Source: EX4572-165 sp964581795 (GTDB taxonomy: Archaea; Thermoplasmatota; E2; DHVEG-1). Taken from it: DNA of 20,193 nt. Below the pieces are notes generated by a model. It was not told where the DNA came from. It worked only from the letters and a program-made list of their open reading frames with translations, and ran no database searches. Location: NCBI GenBank assembly GCA_964581795.1, contig CAZOPW010000046.1, positions 1 through 20,193 on the forward strand, in the 5' to 3' direction. How positions within the stretch are numbered: the stretch's first letter is position 1; every line of letters starts with the position of its first letter. The translations under genes and the position numbers were made by a program. Positions 1 through 7,524 of this stretch are shown here, one piece after another.

Positions 1-476
1 TTGCACGCTTGTCAAAAGAATTGAACAGTAAATTTATTCTTGATACTTCAGGTGAACCACTTCAAAAAGCTTTGGATGAAGGTGTGTTTTTAATAAAACC
101 TAATCTCAATGAATTTTCAGATCTCATTGATGAGACTGTTGAGAACGAAGAACAAATCATTGATAGAGCTAAAGATATTATTAATCAAGGAAAATGTGAG
201 GTTATTGTAAATTCTACTGGTGCAGCGGGGACGATTGTTGTTACTAAAGATGAAGCCACTCATATTTATGCTCCATTAGTACCGATTAATAGTAGGATTG
301 GAGCAGGGGATTGTATGGTAGCAGGAATTACTTTAAAATTGGCTTCTTCTGTAGCTTTAATGTATGCTATTAGATATGGTGTTGCTTCTGGTACTGCCGC
401 GGTGATTACTCCTGGAACCGAACTATGTAGAAAAGATGATGTTGAACGGCTTTATAAGAAATTAAAAGAATTTTGA
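1..476 (+). CDS. pfkB: 6-phosphofructokinase II (PfkB-type sugar kinase), C-terminal part; 5' end outside window
   Basis: The frame is open from the left edge (first full codon at 3), so about half of a normal 300-residue PfkB kinase is present. The family transfers phosphate from ATP to a sugar phosphate; the PfkB type makes fructose 1,6-bisphosphate in glycolysis in the cytoplasm. Seen here: KPNLNEF, the usual KPN.xE substrate/nucleotide region, and GAGDCMVAGITLKL, the second PfkB signature, whose Asp in GAGD is the catalytic base. The end (GVASGTAAVITPGTELC followed by a DD and a final helix) resembles E. coli PfkB more than ribokinase or FruK, which is why I name it so. It stops 17 bases before the next gene and is probably co-transcribed with it. 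Sugar specificity cannot be fixed from the C-terminal half alone; tagatose-6-phosphate kinase or FruK remain possible. Confidence 0.85.
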   Translation, partial: ARLSKELNSKFILDTSGEPLQKALDEGVFLIKPNLNEFSDLIDETVENEEQIIDRAKDIINQGKCEVIVNSTGAAGTIVVTKDEATHIYAPLVPINSRIGAGDCMVAGITLKLASSVALMYAIRYGVASGTAAVITPGTELCRKDDVERLYKKLKEF

Positions 477-493
477 AATTTGTAGTTGATATT

Positions 494-1282
494 ATGCCTG
501 AGTTACCTGATGTGGAAACATATAAAAGATATATTGATTCAACTTCTTTACATAAGAAAATAGAGAAAGTAAGTGATATTAATGAAAAAATTTTAGAAGA
601 TATTTCCAAGAAACAGTTAAAAAAAATCTTAGTTCATACTAAATTGATTGAGACTGATAGGCATGGTAAATATCTTTTTTTACAATTATCAGATGAACAG
701 TGGCTTGTCATTCATTTTGGAATGACAGGTTATGTGAAATATTTCAAGGATGTAAATGATAAACCATCACATACAAGATTATTGTTAACTTTTGCAAATG
801 AGTATCATTTAGCATTTCATAATCAAAGGTTACTTGGTAAAATAAGTATTACAAAACATAAAGAGGAATATATAAAAAGAAAAAATCTTGGCGTTGATGC
901 ATTAAACATTTCACTTTCCGTATTTCAGGATTTACTTAGTGATAAGAGAGGAATGATAAAATCAGCTTTGATGAATCAATCAATGATAGCGGGTATTGGA
1001 AATATTTATGCTGATGAAATTCTGTTTCAATCTGGAATTCATCCAAAAACAAAAATTAGTCATTTAACAGGCAATGATTTGGAAAAGATTTATCAAAACA
1101 TGCATGAAATCTTAGATGTAGCAATTGATACAAAAGTGAATACAAATAAATTTCCAGATACGTATATTATACCTAATAGGGAGAAAGAAGGAGAGTGTCC
1201 CAAAGGACATGAAAAACTAAAAACGGTTAAGGTGAATGGACGAACAACGTATTTTTGTCCAGTTCATCAAAAGAAAAAGTAA
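494..1282 (+). CDS. Formamidopyrimidine-DNA glycosylase / endonuclease VIII family (Fpg/Nei)
   Basis: Bifunctional base-excision glycosylase/AP lyase that removes oxidised bases from DNA. I start it at the ATG at 494, not at the in-frame codon 21 bases upstream, because the family needs Met followed by Pro: after Met removal Pro becomes the N-terminal nucleophile. The protein (262 aa) begins MPELPDVET, with Glu3 as the second catalytic residue and Lys59 (RHGKY) as the conserved phosphate-contacting lysine. The helix-two-turn-helix is clear at about residues 168-188 (IAGIGNIYADE...GIHP). The C-terminal zinc finger aligns without gaps to the family pattern, including GRTTYFCP, but its ligands look like Cys235, His239, Cys255 and His258 rather than four Cys. 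Fpg (8-oxoG) versus Nei-like (oxidised pyrimidine) specificity is not decided. It follows the kinase by 17 bases and is followed by the DUF72 gene after 18. Confidence 0.93.
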   Translation: MPELPDVETYKRYIDSTSLHKKIEKVSDINEKILEDISKKQLKKILVHTKLIETDRHGKYLFLQLSDEQWLVIHFGMTGYVKYFKDVNDKPSHTRLLLTFANEYHLAFHNQRLLGKISITKHKEEYIKRKNLGVDALNISLSVFQDLLSDKRGMIKSALMNQSMIAGIGNIYADEILFQSGIHPKTKISHLTGNDLEKIYQNMHEILDVAIDTKVNTNKFPDTYIIPNREKEGECPKGHEKLKTVKVNGRTTYFCPVHQKKK

Positions 1283-1300
1283 AAAGGTTAAGTGGAAATT

Positions 1301-2008
1301 ATGCTTTATTTAGGGACATCAGGTTGGTATTATGATGATTGGAAAGATGTTTTTTATCCTTCGGACATTACGAAAAGTGATTGGTTGAACTATTACTCAA
1401 GTGTTTTTAATACGGTTGAGGTTAATGCCTCATTTTACCGTTTACCTTTTAAAAATATGGTAAAAGGATGGAAAAATAAGACGCCAGATGATTTTATTTT
1501 TACTTTTAAAGGAAGCAGATTAATCACACATAATAAAAAATTAAAAAATGTAAATGACTATTTAAATAAATTCTTTGAGAGAATAAAACTTTCTGAAAAA
1601 GTTGGAGTGGTTTTATGGCAGCTACCACCAAGTCTTAAAAAGGATATTGATCGTTTAGAACAGTTTTTTGATAATTTGAATAAAAGTTTTAGACACTGTA
1701 TAGAATTTCGCCATAAAAGTTGGTTTGATGAAGATGTTTATGATGTGTTGAAAAAACATAATATTGCTTATTGTATTATTAGTGCACCAGATTTACCTTC
1801 AACAATTCAAGTAACTACAAATTTTGCATATATCCGATTTCATGGAGTAAATGAGTGGTATAAATATAATTATTCTAAAAATGAGTTGAATGGCTGGGCC
1901 ACAAAAATTAAACAGATGAATGTTGATGATGTTTATATTTATTTTAATAATGATTATAACGGAAATGCCCCTAAAAATGGGAAATTATTAATTGATTTAT
2001 TAAAATAA
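1301..2008 (+). CDS. DUF72 family protein (YecE-like)
   Basis: A 235-residue protein of the DUF72 (YecE-like) family, which is predicted to adopt a TIM-barrel-like fold and has no settled biochemical role. Recognisable family features are the N-terminal LGTSGWYYDDW, the EVNASFYRLP strand-loop, the VLWQLPPSL segment, IEFRHKSW with a conserved Arg/His pair, and a late YIRFHG and YFNND. I chose ATG 1301 over a GTG at 1292: the AGGT at 1285-1288 lies only 3 bases from the GTG but 12 from the ATG, and family members start right at the LGTSGW strand. The gene lies 18 bases after the DNA glycosylase and is probably in the same transcript. That neighbourhood is compatible with a DNA-related role, but this is only context. 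Length is normal for the family (230-260 aa). Confidence 0.9.
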   Translation: MLYLGTSGWYYDDWKDVFYPSDITKSDWLNYYSSVFNTVEVNASFYRLPFKNMVKGWKNKTPDDFIFTFKGSRLITHNKKLKNVNDYLNKFFERIKLSEKVGVVLWQLPPSLKKDIDRLEQFFDNLNKSFRHCIEFRHKSWFDEDVYDVLKKHNIAYCIISAPDLPSTIQVTTNFAYIRFHGVNEWYKYNYSKNELNGWATKIKQMNVDDVYIYFNNDYNGNAPKNGKLLIDLLK

Positions 2009-2101
2009 TATTATCGTTATTTATTATAAATATTTTTGAGTCATTTTAGACCTGTTTTTAAGTTATCATTAAAGGTAAAGTGATATGTAATAAATAATGT
2101 G

Positions 2102-3238
2102 ATGAAAAACAATATCAGACTCTTTAAATCAGCAATAGATAACCCATTCACTCGTTTCTTTCTTTCCAAATTTGGGTATTGTAAAACGTGTGATGAAAAT
2201 AGACTTGAAGTAGCTTTAGATTTATATATTGGTTCACGAAAAAATGCATGCAAGAAATGTAAGTTAGCAGAAAAATTTTTATCCCAATTAATCACATCTA
2301 GTGAAAAATTTTTTGGTGTTAAACAAGAAGACCTTAAAAATAGGTTCAAAGACCTATATTGGAAGAAAGGATTAGCTAATGTTATCTCAGGAATAGCTAC
2401 GTTTGGTGTAGAAAAACCATTTGTTCCTGGAGCACCGTTTTTGATCGTTTGGGATATAACAAAAAAATGTAACTTAGCCTGCAAACATTGTTATGCAAAT
2501 GCAGGAGAAGAAGATCAAGAGCAAATATCCACCTCTCAAGCAAAAAACATAATTGATCGATTAAGTAAAAATTCAGTGCCAATTATTTCTTTTTCAGGAG
2601 GTGAACCACTTGTTCGTGACGATATATTTGAATTAACTAAATACGCAGCTGAAAAAGGAATTTATGTAGGACTTGCAACAAATGGTACACTTATCACAAA
2701 ACAAAAAGCTCAGCAGATGAAAAATGCAAGTATTAACTTTGTTCAGATTAGTTTAGATGGTGCAACAGCAGAAACCCATAATTCATTTCGAGGAGTAAAT
2801 GGAATGTTTGAAAAAACAGTTCAGGGAATTAAAAATTGTGTAGACCAAGAATTCTTTGTTAATGTAGCGACAGTAGCTACAAAACACAATATATCTGAAA
2901 TTCCTGATATCATTTCACTCTGTGATGATCTTAGCGTAAAATGGTTTATGATGTATAATTTTGTGCCCGTAGGGCGAGGTGAATCGATAATTACAACAGA
3001 TTTAACACCTGATCAACGAGAAAAACTATTAACGAATCTCTACAAAGGTTTACGAGATGACAATGTAAATGTTGACTTACTATCCACTGCTCCCCAATTC
3101 GCGCGAGTTGCATNNNNNNNNNNNNNNNNNNNNNNNNNNNNNNNNNNNNNNNNNNNNNNNNNNNNNNNNNNNNNNNNNNNNNNNNNNNNNNNNNNNNNNN
3201 NNNNNNNNNNNNNCATAAAAAGATTGCAAGAACAATAA
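2102..3238 (+). CDS. Radical SAM protein with N-terminal CxxC/CxxC module, interrupted by assembly gap
   Basis: The N-terminal about 337 residues are real sequence; then 100 N replace an unknown length. Residues 1-60 carry two Cys pairs (C27/C30 and C50/C53), a probable zinc-binding knuckle. After a helical linker comes the radical SAM core: CNLACKHC with C123, C127 and C130 binding the 4Fe-4S cluster, then SFSGGEP (SAM binding) and VQISLDGA. Enzymes of this type cleave SAM to a 5'-deoxyadenosyl radical; the layout is that of SPASM/AhbC-D-like proteins involved in cofactor or peptide modification, where extra C-terminal cysteines would lie in or after the gap. The substrate is unknown. ATG 2102 is preferred to the GTG just before it; no convincing Shine-Dalgarno site is seen, so it may be leaderless. 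The few codons after the gap (to TAA 3238) share the frame only if the gap length is a multiple of three with the placeholder; another frame would end at 3246. Confidence 0.85.
   Translation: MKNNIRLFKSAIDNPFTRFFLSKFGYCKTCDENRLEVALDLYIGSRKNACKKCKLAEKFLSQLITSSEKFFGVKQEDLKNRFKDLYWKKGLANVISGIATFGVEKPFVPGAPFLIVWDITKKCNLACKHCYANAGEEDQEQISTSQAKNIIDRLSKNSVPIISFSGGEPLVRDDIFELTKYAAEKGIYVGLATNGTLITKQKAQQMKNASINFVQISLDGATAETHNSFRGVNGMFEKTVQGIKNCVDQEFFVNVATVATKHNISEIPDIISLCDDLSVKWFMMYNFVPVGRGESIITTDLTPDQREKLLTNLYKGLRDDNVNVDLLSTAPQFARVAXXXXXXXXXXXXXXXXXXXXXXXXXXXXXXXXXXIKRLQEQ
3114..3213. other. Assembly gap (100 N)
   Basis: A run of exactly 100 N, the usual placeholder for a scaffold gap of unknown length. 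It removes the C-terminal part of the radical SAM gene. Real sequence resumes with CAT, and the left contig also ends in CAT, which is too short to prove an overlap. Confidence 0.98.
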
Positions 3239-3259
3239 CTGAATAGAATTTGATATATT

Positions 3260-4960
3260 ATGAAAAATAAAGAAATTGCAAAAATATTTTATGAAATTGC
3301 AGATCTTTATGAAATGCAGGATGTCCAATTCAAACCAAGAGCTTATCGAAAAGCAGCACAAAATATAGAAAGTTTAGGGGAAGATATAGAAGAAGTATAT
3401 GAACAAGATGAATTAGGGAATATACCTGGTGTTGGAGAAAGTATTGCTGAAGAAATCGAGGAATATTTAGAAACAAACAAAGTTGAACGGCTTGAAAAAC
3501 TCAAAAAAGATATGCCTATTGATTTACGAAGCCTATCAAGTGTTGAGACATTAGGCCCTAAAAAAATAAAGGAACTTTATAATGAATTAGGTATCAAGAA
3601 TCTTGATGAATTAGAGAAAGCTGCAAAAGAAGGAAAAATTAGTCATCTTGAAGGATTTGGAAAGAAGACAGAAGAAAATATTTTGGAAAACATTGCATTT
3701 GCTCGTGAAAAAGGTGATCGATTTTTACTTGGATATGTTCTACCAGAAGCTAAAGAAATCGTTGAGAAGTTAGAAAAGAAAGTTGATAAAATTGAACTTG
3801 CAGGTTCACTTCGAAGAATGAAGGAAACAATTGGTGATGTAGATATTTTAGTTGTAACCAATAAGTCTTCAGAAATAATGGATTATTTTACAAATATGGA
3901 TCGTGTTGAGAAAGTTATTGCTAAAGGCGATACAAAATCAACTATACGATTATATGGTGGCATCCAAGTGGATTTAAGAATCGTAGAAGAAGAAAGTTTT
4001 GGTTCTGCATTACAATATTTCACTGGAAGCAAGGACCATAACGTAAAACTTCGTAAAATCGCTCAAAAAAAAGATTTAAAATTAAATGAATATGGATTGT
4101 TTAAAAAAGATGATCGTATCGCTGGAAAAAAGGAAAAAAGTGTTTATTCTAAATTAGAACTTGACTGGATTCCACCAGAACTGCGTGAAAATCGAGGTGA
4201 ACTAGATTTAGCAAAAAAAGGAAACATCCCTGATTTAATCAAGTATGATGATGTAAAAGGGGATTTACAAATGCATTCAAAGTGGAGTGATGGCAGTAAT
4301 ACTATTGATGAGATGGTTGAAGAATCAAGAAATCTTGGTCATTCATATATTGCTCTTACTGATCATGTTGGATCACTCAAAGTTGCAGGTGGAATGGATA
4401 AAAAAGAATGGGAAAAACAAGGTACGGAAATCGATAAATTACAAGAAAAGTATGATGATATTCATATTTTTCATGGTTTAGAAGCAAACGTTAAAAAAAA
4501 TGGTGAAATTGATATTAAGAATTCGTTTTTGAAAGAAGCAGATGTTGTGTTAGCTAGTATCCATTCTTCTTTTCGGATGAACAAAAAGGAGATGACAAAG
4601 AGAGTCGTCAAAGCAATAGAAAACCAGTATGTCAATATTTTATCACATCCAACAGGTCGTAAAATCCAAAAAAAAGAAGCTATAAGTTTAGATTTGGACA
4701 AGGTATTTAACGCCGCTAAAGAAAATAATGTTGCAATTGAAATTAATGCCTATCCAGAACGACTTGATTTAAATGATGTCAACGTAAAACGAGCAATTGA
4801 ACAAAACGTCAAACTTTCTATTGGTACTGATTCGCATAGAAAAGACCACTTACGATATTATGAACTTGGTATTGCAGTTGCTCGCAGAGGTTGGGCACAA
4901 AAAAACGATGTAATTAATACCTATTCAGTACGTAAATTAAAAAAATTTTTAAACAAATAA
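3260..4960 (+). CDS. polX: Family X DNA polymerase with C-terminal PHP nuclease domain (PolX)
   Basis: A full-length 566-residue PolX, a gap-filling DNA repair polymerase fused to a PHP-type metal-dependent 3'-5' exonuclease/phosphoesterase. Domains in order: helix-hairpin-helix 8-kDa-like region (about 1-150, with IPGVGESIAEEI and LEGFGKKTEENI as HhH hairpins); nucleotidyltransferase palm with GSLRR at 182-186, metal-binding Asp193 and Asp195 (GDVDI) and Asp238 (QVDLR); thumb to about 320; PHP domain from about 335 with QMHSKWSDG (His339, Asp344), LTDH, HGLEAN, SIHSSF, LSHPTGR and IGTDSHRKDHL. The first residue of the usual HxH motif is Gln337; the Thermus PolX, as I recall it, also has Gln there, so the nuclease need not be dead. 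No clear Shine-Dalgarno site precedes ATG 3260. With the glycosylase upstream it gives the strand a base-excision repair flavour. Confidence 0.96.
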   Translation: MKNKEIAKIFYEIADLYEMQDVQFKPRAYRKAAQNIESLGEDIEEVYEQDELGNIPGVGESIAEEIEEYLETNKVERLEKLKKDMPIDLRSLSSVETLGPKKIKELYNELGIKNLDELEKAAKEGKISHLEGFGKKTEENILENIAFAREKGDRFLLGYVLPEAKEIVEKLEKKVDKIELAGSLRRMKETIGDVDILVVTNKSSEIMDYFTNMDRVEKVIAKGDTKSTIRLYGGIQVDLRIVEEESFGSALQYFTGSKDHNVKLRKIAQKKDLKLNEYGLFKKDDRIAGKKEKSVYSKLELDWIPPELRENRGELDLAKKGNIPDLIKYDDVKGDLQMHSKWSDGSNTIDEMVEESRNLGHSYIALTDHVGSLKVAGGMDKKEWEKQGTEIDKLQEKYDDIHIFHGLEANVKKNGEIDIKNSFLKEADVVLASIHSSFRMNKKEMTKRVVKAIENQYVNILSHPTGRKIQKKEAISLDLDKVFNAAKENNVAIEINAYPERLDLNDVNVKRAIEQNVKLSIGTDSHRKDHLRYYELGIAVARRGWAQKNDVINTYSVRKLKKFLNK

Positions 4961-4999
4961 ATTTAAATGTAAATATAGGAACAATTAAATAAGATAATA

Positions 5000-5005
5000 G
5001 GAGGT
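5000..5005 (+). promoter_or_regulatory. Strong Shine-Dalgarno site for the CBS-S30AE gene
   Basis: GGAGGT, ten bases before ATG 5016. It fixes the start of the next gene and is one of the two best anti-16S matches in the window. Confidence 0.8.
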
Positions 5006-5015
5006 AAAAAGTGAG

Positions 5016-6140
5016 ATGAATATAGAAGAAATAGTTGATAATAAGTATCCAACAATAGATGAAGATGAACCAATATCTAAAGTGATTTCAAAAATGAAAA
5101 AAAAAGATGGAATAATTCTTTTAAAAGATGGAAAATACAATGGAGTCCTAAATAAAAGAGATATTTCGCGGGCAAAAATCAATCCAAAAACAAAAGCAAA
5201 AACATTTTCACAAAACGTTGCAAAAATCAATCCCAAGGAAACGATTGAAAATACTGCAGGTCTCATGTTAGAAAGCGATTCTTATATTTTACCGGTATTC
5301 AGAAAAGATAAATTAATCGGTGCGATCACTGCAAAAGATCTTCTTCATAAAGCAGCAGAAGGTGAATTTGGACTAGAGCCAATTGAGAAATACATTACAA
5401 AACCAGTTATTAAAATATCAAATGAGGAACCCGTTTCAAAAGCAATACGCATATTTAATGAGGAAGATATTTCCAGGTTACCCGTCCATGATAATGAACG
5501 TATCAACGGTATTGTAACCATAGATCATACGCTTTCATCATTTGTTCGTCCTGCACATCGTCAAGGGGGTTCAGGTCAATATGATGACACCTCAAAGTAT
5601 GGAGCATACATGGCAGATAAAAAAGAAAATCTGGATCTACCAGTGAAAGGATTGATGTCAGAGACCATTTCAATGATGAAACCAGATGAAAACGTGAGAA
5701 ATATCGTCAAAACAATGTTTGAAAAGGATTATCGAGGGGTGCTCATTGGAAGAGATGAAACGGTGAATGGTTTAGAAGGAATCGTGACAAAAAGAGATTT
5801 ATTAGAACCGCTTGCAACATCTATTATTAAAGAGCCTATGGTAATTCAATTTTCTGGTAAACTTGATAAAATAACAGATTTTGATAAGCAATGGACTAAA
5901 GAGGTCATTCGCTCCAAATTTGAAAAATATTTAGACTATCTAGATAATGCTTTCATATACGTTCGATTAAAAAGACACACAGAACAAAGTAGAGGAAAAC
6001 ATATCATTTTTTGTAATATGAGGTTGTCTTCTCCAAGAGGAATGTTTGTTGCTCGTGACGAAGGATGGGGTTATATTGATGCAATAAACAAAACGACTGA
6101 AGCAATTGAAAAACAATTAGAAAAAAAGAAAAGGTGGTGA
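5016..6140 (+). CDS. Four-CBS-domain protein with C-terminal S30AE/HPF-like domain; probable archaeal ribosome hibernation factor
   Basis: A 374-residue fusion. Seen: four CBS repeats at about 1-60, 66-118, 124-176 and 213-270, each with the V/I-x-KRDI or TAKDLL type ending, forming two Bateman modules that in this superfamily bind adenine nucleotides or SAM. An insert between CBS3 and CBS4 (about 178-210) is rich in Gly, Asp and Tyr. Residues 276-374 read as the HPF/RaiA (S30AE) fold: VIQFSG strand, the helix ending KFEKYLDYLD, the strands AFIYVRLKRH and IIFCNMRLSS, then DEGWGYIDAINKTTEAIEKQ, matching the family's D....AID.....E.QL ending, and a basic tail. Such domains sit in the mRNA/tRNA channel of the 30S subunit. 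Archaeal CBS proteins acting as dormant-ribosome factors are known, so a nucleotide-sensing hibernation factor is my inference. The DUF3892 gene follows after 4 bases in the same operon. Confidence 0.85.
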   Translation: MNIEEIVDNKYPTIDEDEPISKVISKMKKKDGIILLKDGKYNGVLNKRDISRAKINPKTKAKTFSQNVAKINPKETIENTAGLMLESDSYILPVFRKDKLIGAITAKDLLHKAAEGEFGLEPIEKYITKPVIKISNEEPVSKAIRIFNEEDISRLPVHDNERINGIVTIDHTLSSFVRPAHRQGGSGQYDDTSKYGAYMADKKENLDLPVKGLMSETISMMKPDENVRNIVKTMFEKDYRGVLIGRDETVNGLEGIVTKRDLLEPLATSIIKEPMVIQFSGKLDKITDFDKQWTKEVIRSKFEKYLDYLDNAFIYVRLKRHTEQSRGKHIIFCNMRLSSPRGMFVARDEGWGYIDAINKTTEAIEKQLEKKKRW

Positions 6141-6144
6141 TGAT

Positions 6145-6483
6145 TTGGCAGAATATTGGGTTAGCCATATCGAAAAAGATGGAGAACATATCACAAAAGT
6201 AATTGCTTTTTTAAATACTATTGAAGGGTTAAAACATCCAAATATATTCAGCAAAAAAGAAGTTATTGATAGTATACAGGATAATAATGATACATGGTAT
6301 ACGTGCATGTTAAAAAATAAAGACAGTGGAAAACGAATTTGGGAAAAAGGATCAAAAATCCATATCATTAACAAAGATGGAAAAAAGTTTATTAGAACTA
6401 ATCCAGATGATATTGGAAAAGACAACCTTGATAACTTACCACCAGTTAAACAAATTAAAAAGGATTCATTTCTTGAGGAATAA
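6145..6483 (+). CDS. DUF3892 domain protein
   Basis: A 112-residue protein matching the DUF3892 pattern: ISHIEKDGEHITKVIAFL-like first strand, KKEVIDSIQ helix, WYTCMLKNKDSGKRIW, and the characteristic KKFIRTNPDD...DNLDNLP ending. No function is established for the family. The start is TTG 6145: a GGTGGTGAT Shine-Dalgarno stretch (6133-6141) overlapping the stop of the CBS gene is correctly spaced for it, and no other start lies in this frame before the conserved core; the ATG at 6140 is in another frame. The 4-base gap and an SD site inside the preceding gene indicate translational coupling with the CBS-S30AE protein, so a role connected to it is a reasonable guess. The protein is charged, with no signal peptide or membrane helix. 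Confidence 0.82.
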   Translation: MAEYWVSHIEKDGEHITKVIAFLNTIEGLKHPNIFSKKEVIDSIQDNNDTWYTCMLKNKDSGKRIWEKGSKIHIINKDGKKFIRTNPDDIGKDNLDNLPPVKQIKKDSFLEE

Positions 6484-6698
6484 ACCTAAATTTAAAAGAA
6501 ATGAAAAAAGTGTTGGTTTACTAATCTAGAATAAGAGTATTACTAATTTGTTTTCACTAATTTCAATCAATTAATATCATTTTAATGTAATAAAAGAAAA
6601 CTTAAAACCAATTATATAATTTATTAACCATATTATTTATCAAACTGTTTTTTAGGTATGATTCAACTATTATTTAGTTAATTTTTAATAAGTTTCTT

Positions 6699-6707
6699 AT
6701 TTAAATA
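6699..6707 (+). promoter_or_regulatory. Possible TATA box for the PKD protein
   Basis: TTTAAATAA, about 27 bases before the ATG at 6730, in a 237-base gap that otherwise shows only A+T-rich sequence. If used, the leader would be very short but must still include the GAGGTGA site at 6718-6724, so the true box may lie further upstream. Confidence 0.3.
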
Positions 6708-6729
6708 AAGAACATAAGAGGTGAGATAT

Positions 6730-7422
6730 ATGAATGAAAAAATAATGATAACTATAATCTTTCTTATAGGCGCAGCTCTAATTCCAGTTACATACGGAGA
6801 ACAACCAATAACTGAAGATCAATTTACCCAATTTGAAACTGTTAATCAAAATTTAACTGCTGAAATTGAAGCCCCCAATACAGGTTATTTAAATGAAAAG
6901 TTGGAATTTGATGCAAACGCTGAAGGTGGAAAGAAACCGTATAATTATGAATGGGATTTTGGAGACGGAACTGAAGCTATTTTCCTAGAAACACCTACTC
7001 ATTCATATTCAAATATTGGAAATTACACAATTACGCTTACTGTAATAGATTCCGCACTTTACGAGGAACAAGAATATACAACTACTGCTACAATTGAAAT
7101 AGTGGATGAAAATAAAAAACCAGAGGTTACTATTCTAAAACCAGAAAACGCACTATACATCAACAATAATGAATTATTCGGTATGAATTCTCCTGTAATA
7201 ATCGGTAATATTACTGTTGAAGCGGATGCTTCAGATGATGAATCTGGATTAAAAAATGTTACCTTTTCAATTAATGGCGTATTCCAAGAAGAAGTGATCC
7301 TTCCACCATATAAATGGACTTGGGATACATTGGCATTCGGTCGGTACACTTTGTCAGTAGCGGCATATGATAATGCAGGAAACAAACAAACTAAGGATCT
7401 ATCCATAATTAAAATACTGTAG
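6730..7422 (+). CDS. Exported protein with PKD domain and Ig-like domain
   Basis: A 230-residue surface or secreted protein. The start at ATG 6730 is set by the GAGGTGA Shine-Dalgarno site ending at 6724 and gives a proper signal peptide (hydrophobic 5-22, then a Tyr-Gly cleavage-like site near 23). Residues about 42-125 form a PKD domain with its hallmark WDFGDGT at 75-81 and a following THSYSNIGNYTITLTV. A second Ig-like domain spans about 130-230 and ends with AAYDNAGN, the repeat type common in archaeal cell-surface proteins; it would mediate protein or sugar contacts outside the cell. There is no lipobox, no C-terminal membrane anchor and no enzyme domain, so it is probably released or held by partners. 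It is a single gene, convergent with the ribonucleotide reductase. Confidence 0.85.
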   Translation: MNEKIMITIIFLIGAALIPVTYGEQPITEDQFTQFETVNQNLTAEIEAPNTGYLNEKLEFDANAEGGKKPYNYEWDFGDGTEAIFLETPTHSYSNIGNYTITLTVIDSALYEEQEYTTTATIEIVDENKKPEVTILKPENALYINNNELFGMNSPVIIGNITVEADASDDESGLKNVTFSINGVFQEEVILPPYKWTWDTLAFGRYTLSVAAYDNAGNKQTKDLSIIKIL

Positions 7423-7452
7423 TAAAAATTTTAAAATACTTAAAAATTCATT

Positions 7453-7486
7453 GCTCCCTTAGGATTTAAGGGAGCTACATTTTTTT
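7453..7486. terminator. Hairpin terminator between convergent genes
   Basis: A perfect 9-bp stem (GCTCCCTTA at 7453-7461 with TAAGGGAGC at 7467-7475), 5-base loop, and seven T at 7480-7486. It ends the PKD gene on the + strand; the minus strand also has a T-rich stretch past the stem, so it may serve both convergent genes. Confidence 0.7.
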
Positions 7487-7524
7487 AATTAACTTATTTT
7501 TTAAAATTGAATATGAGTAATTTT

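Noticed and set aside
3107..3216. Possible palindromic or overlap join at the N run (CAT on both sides)
   Set aside because: Three bases are not informative; the exact 100 N is a placeholder.
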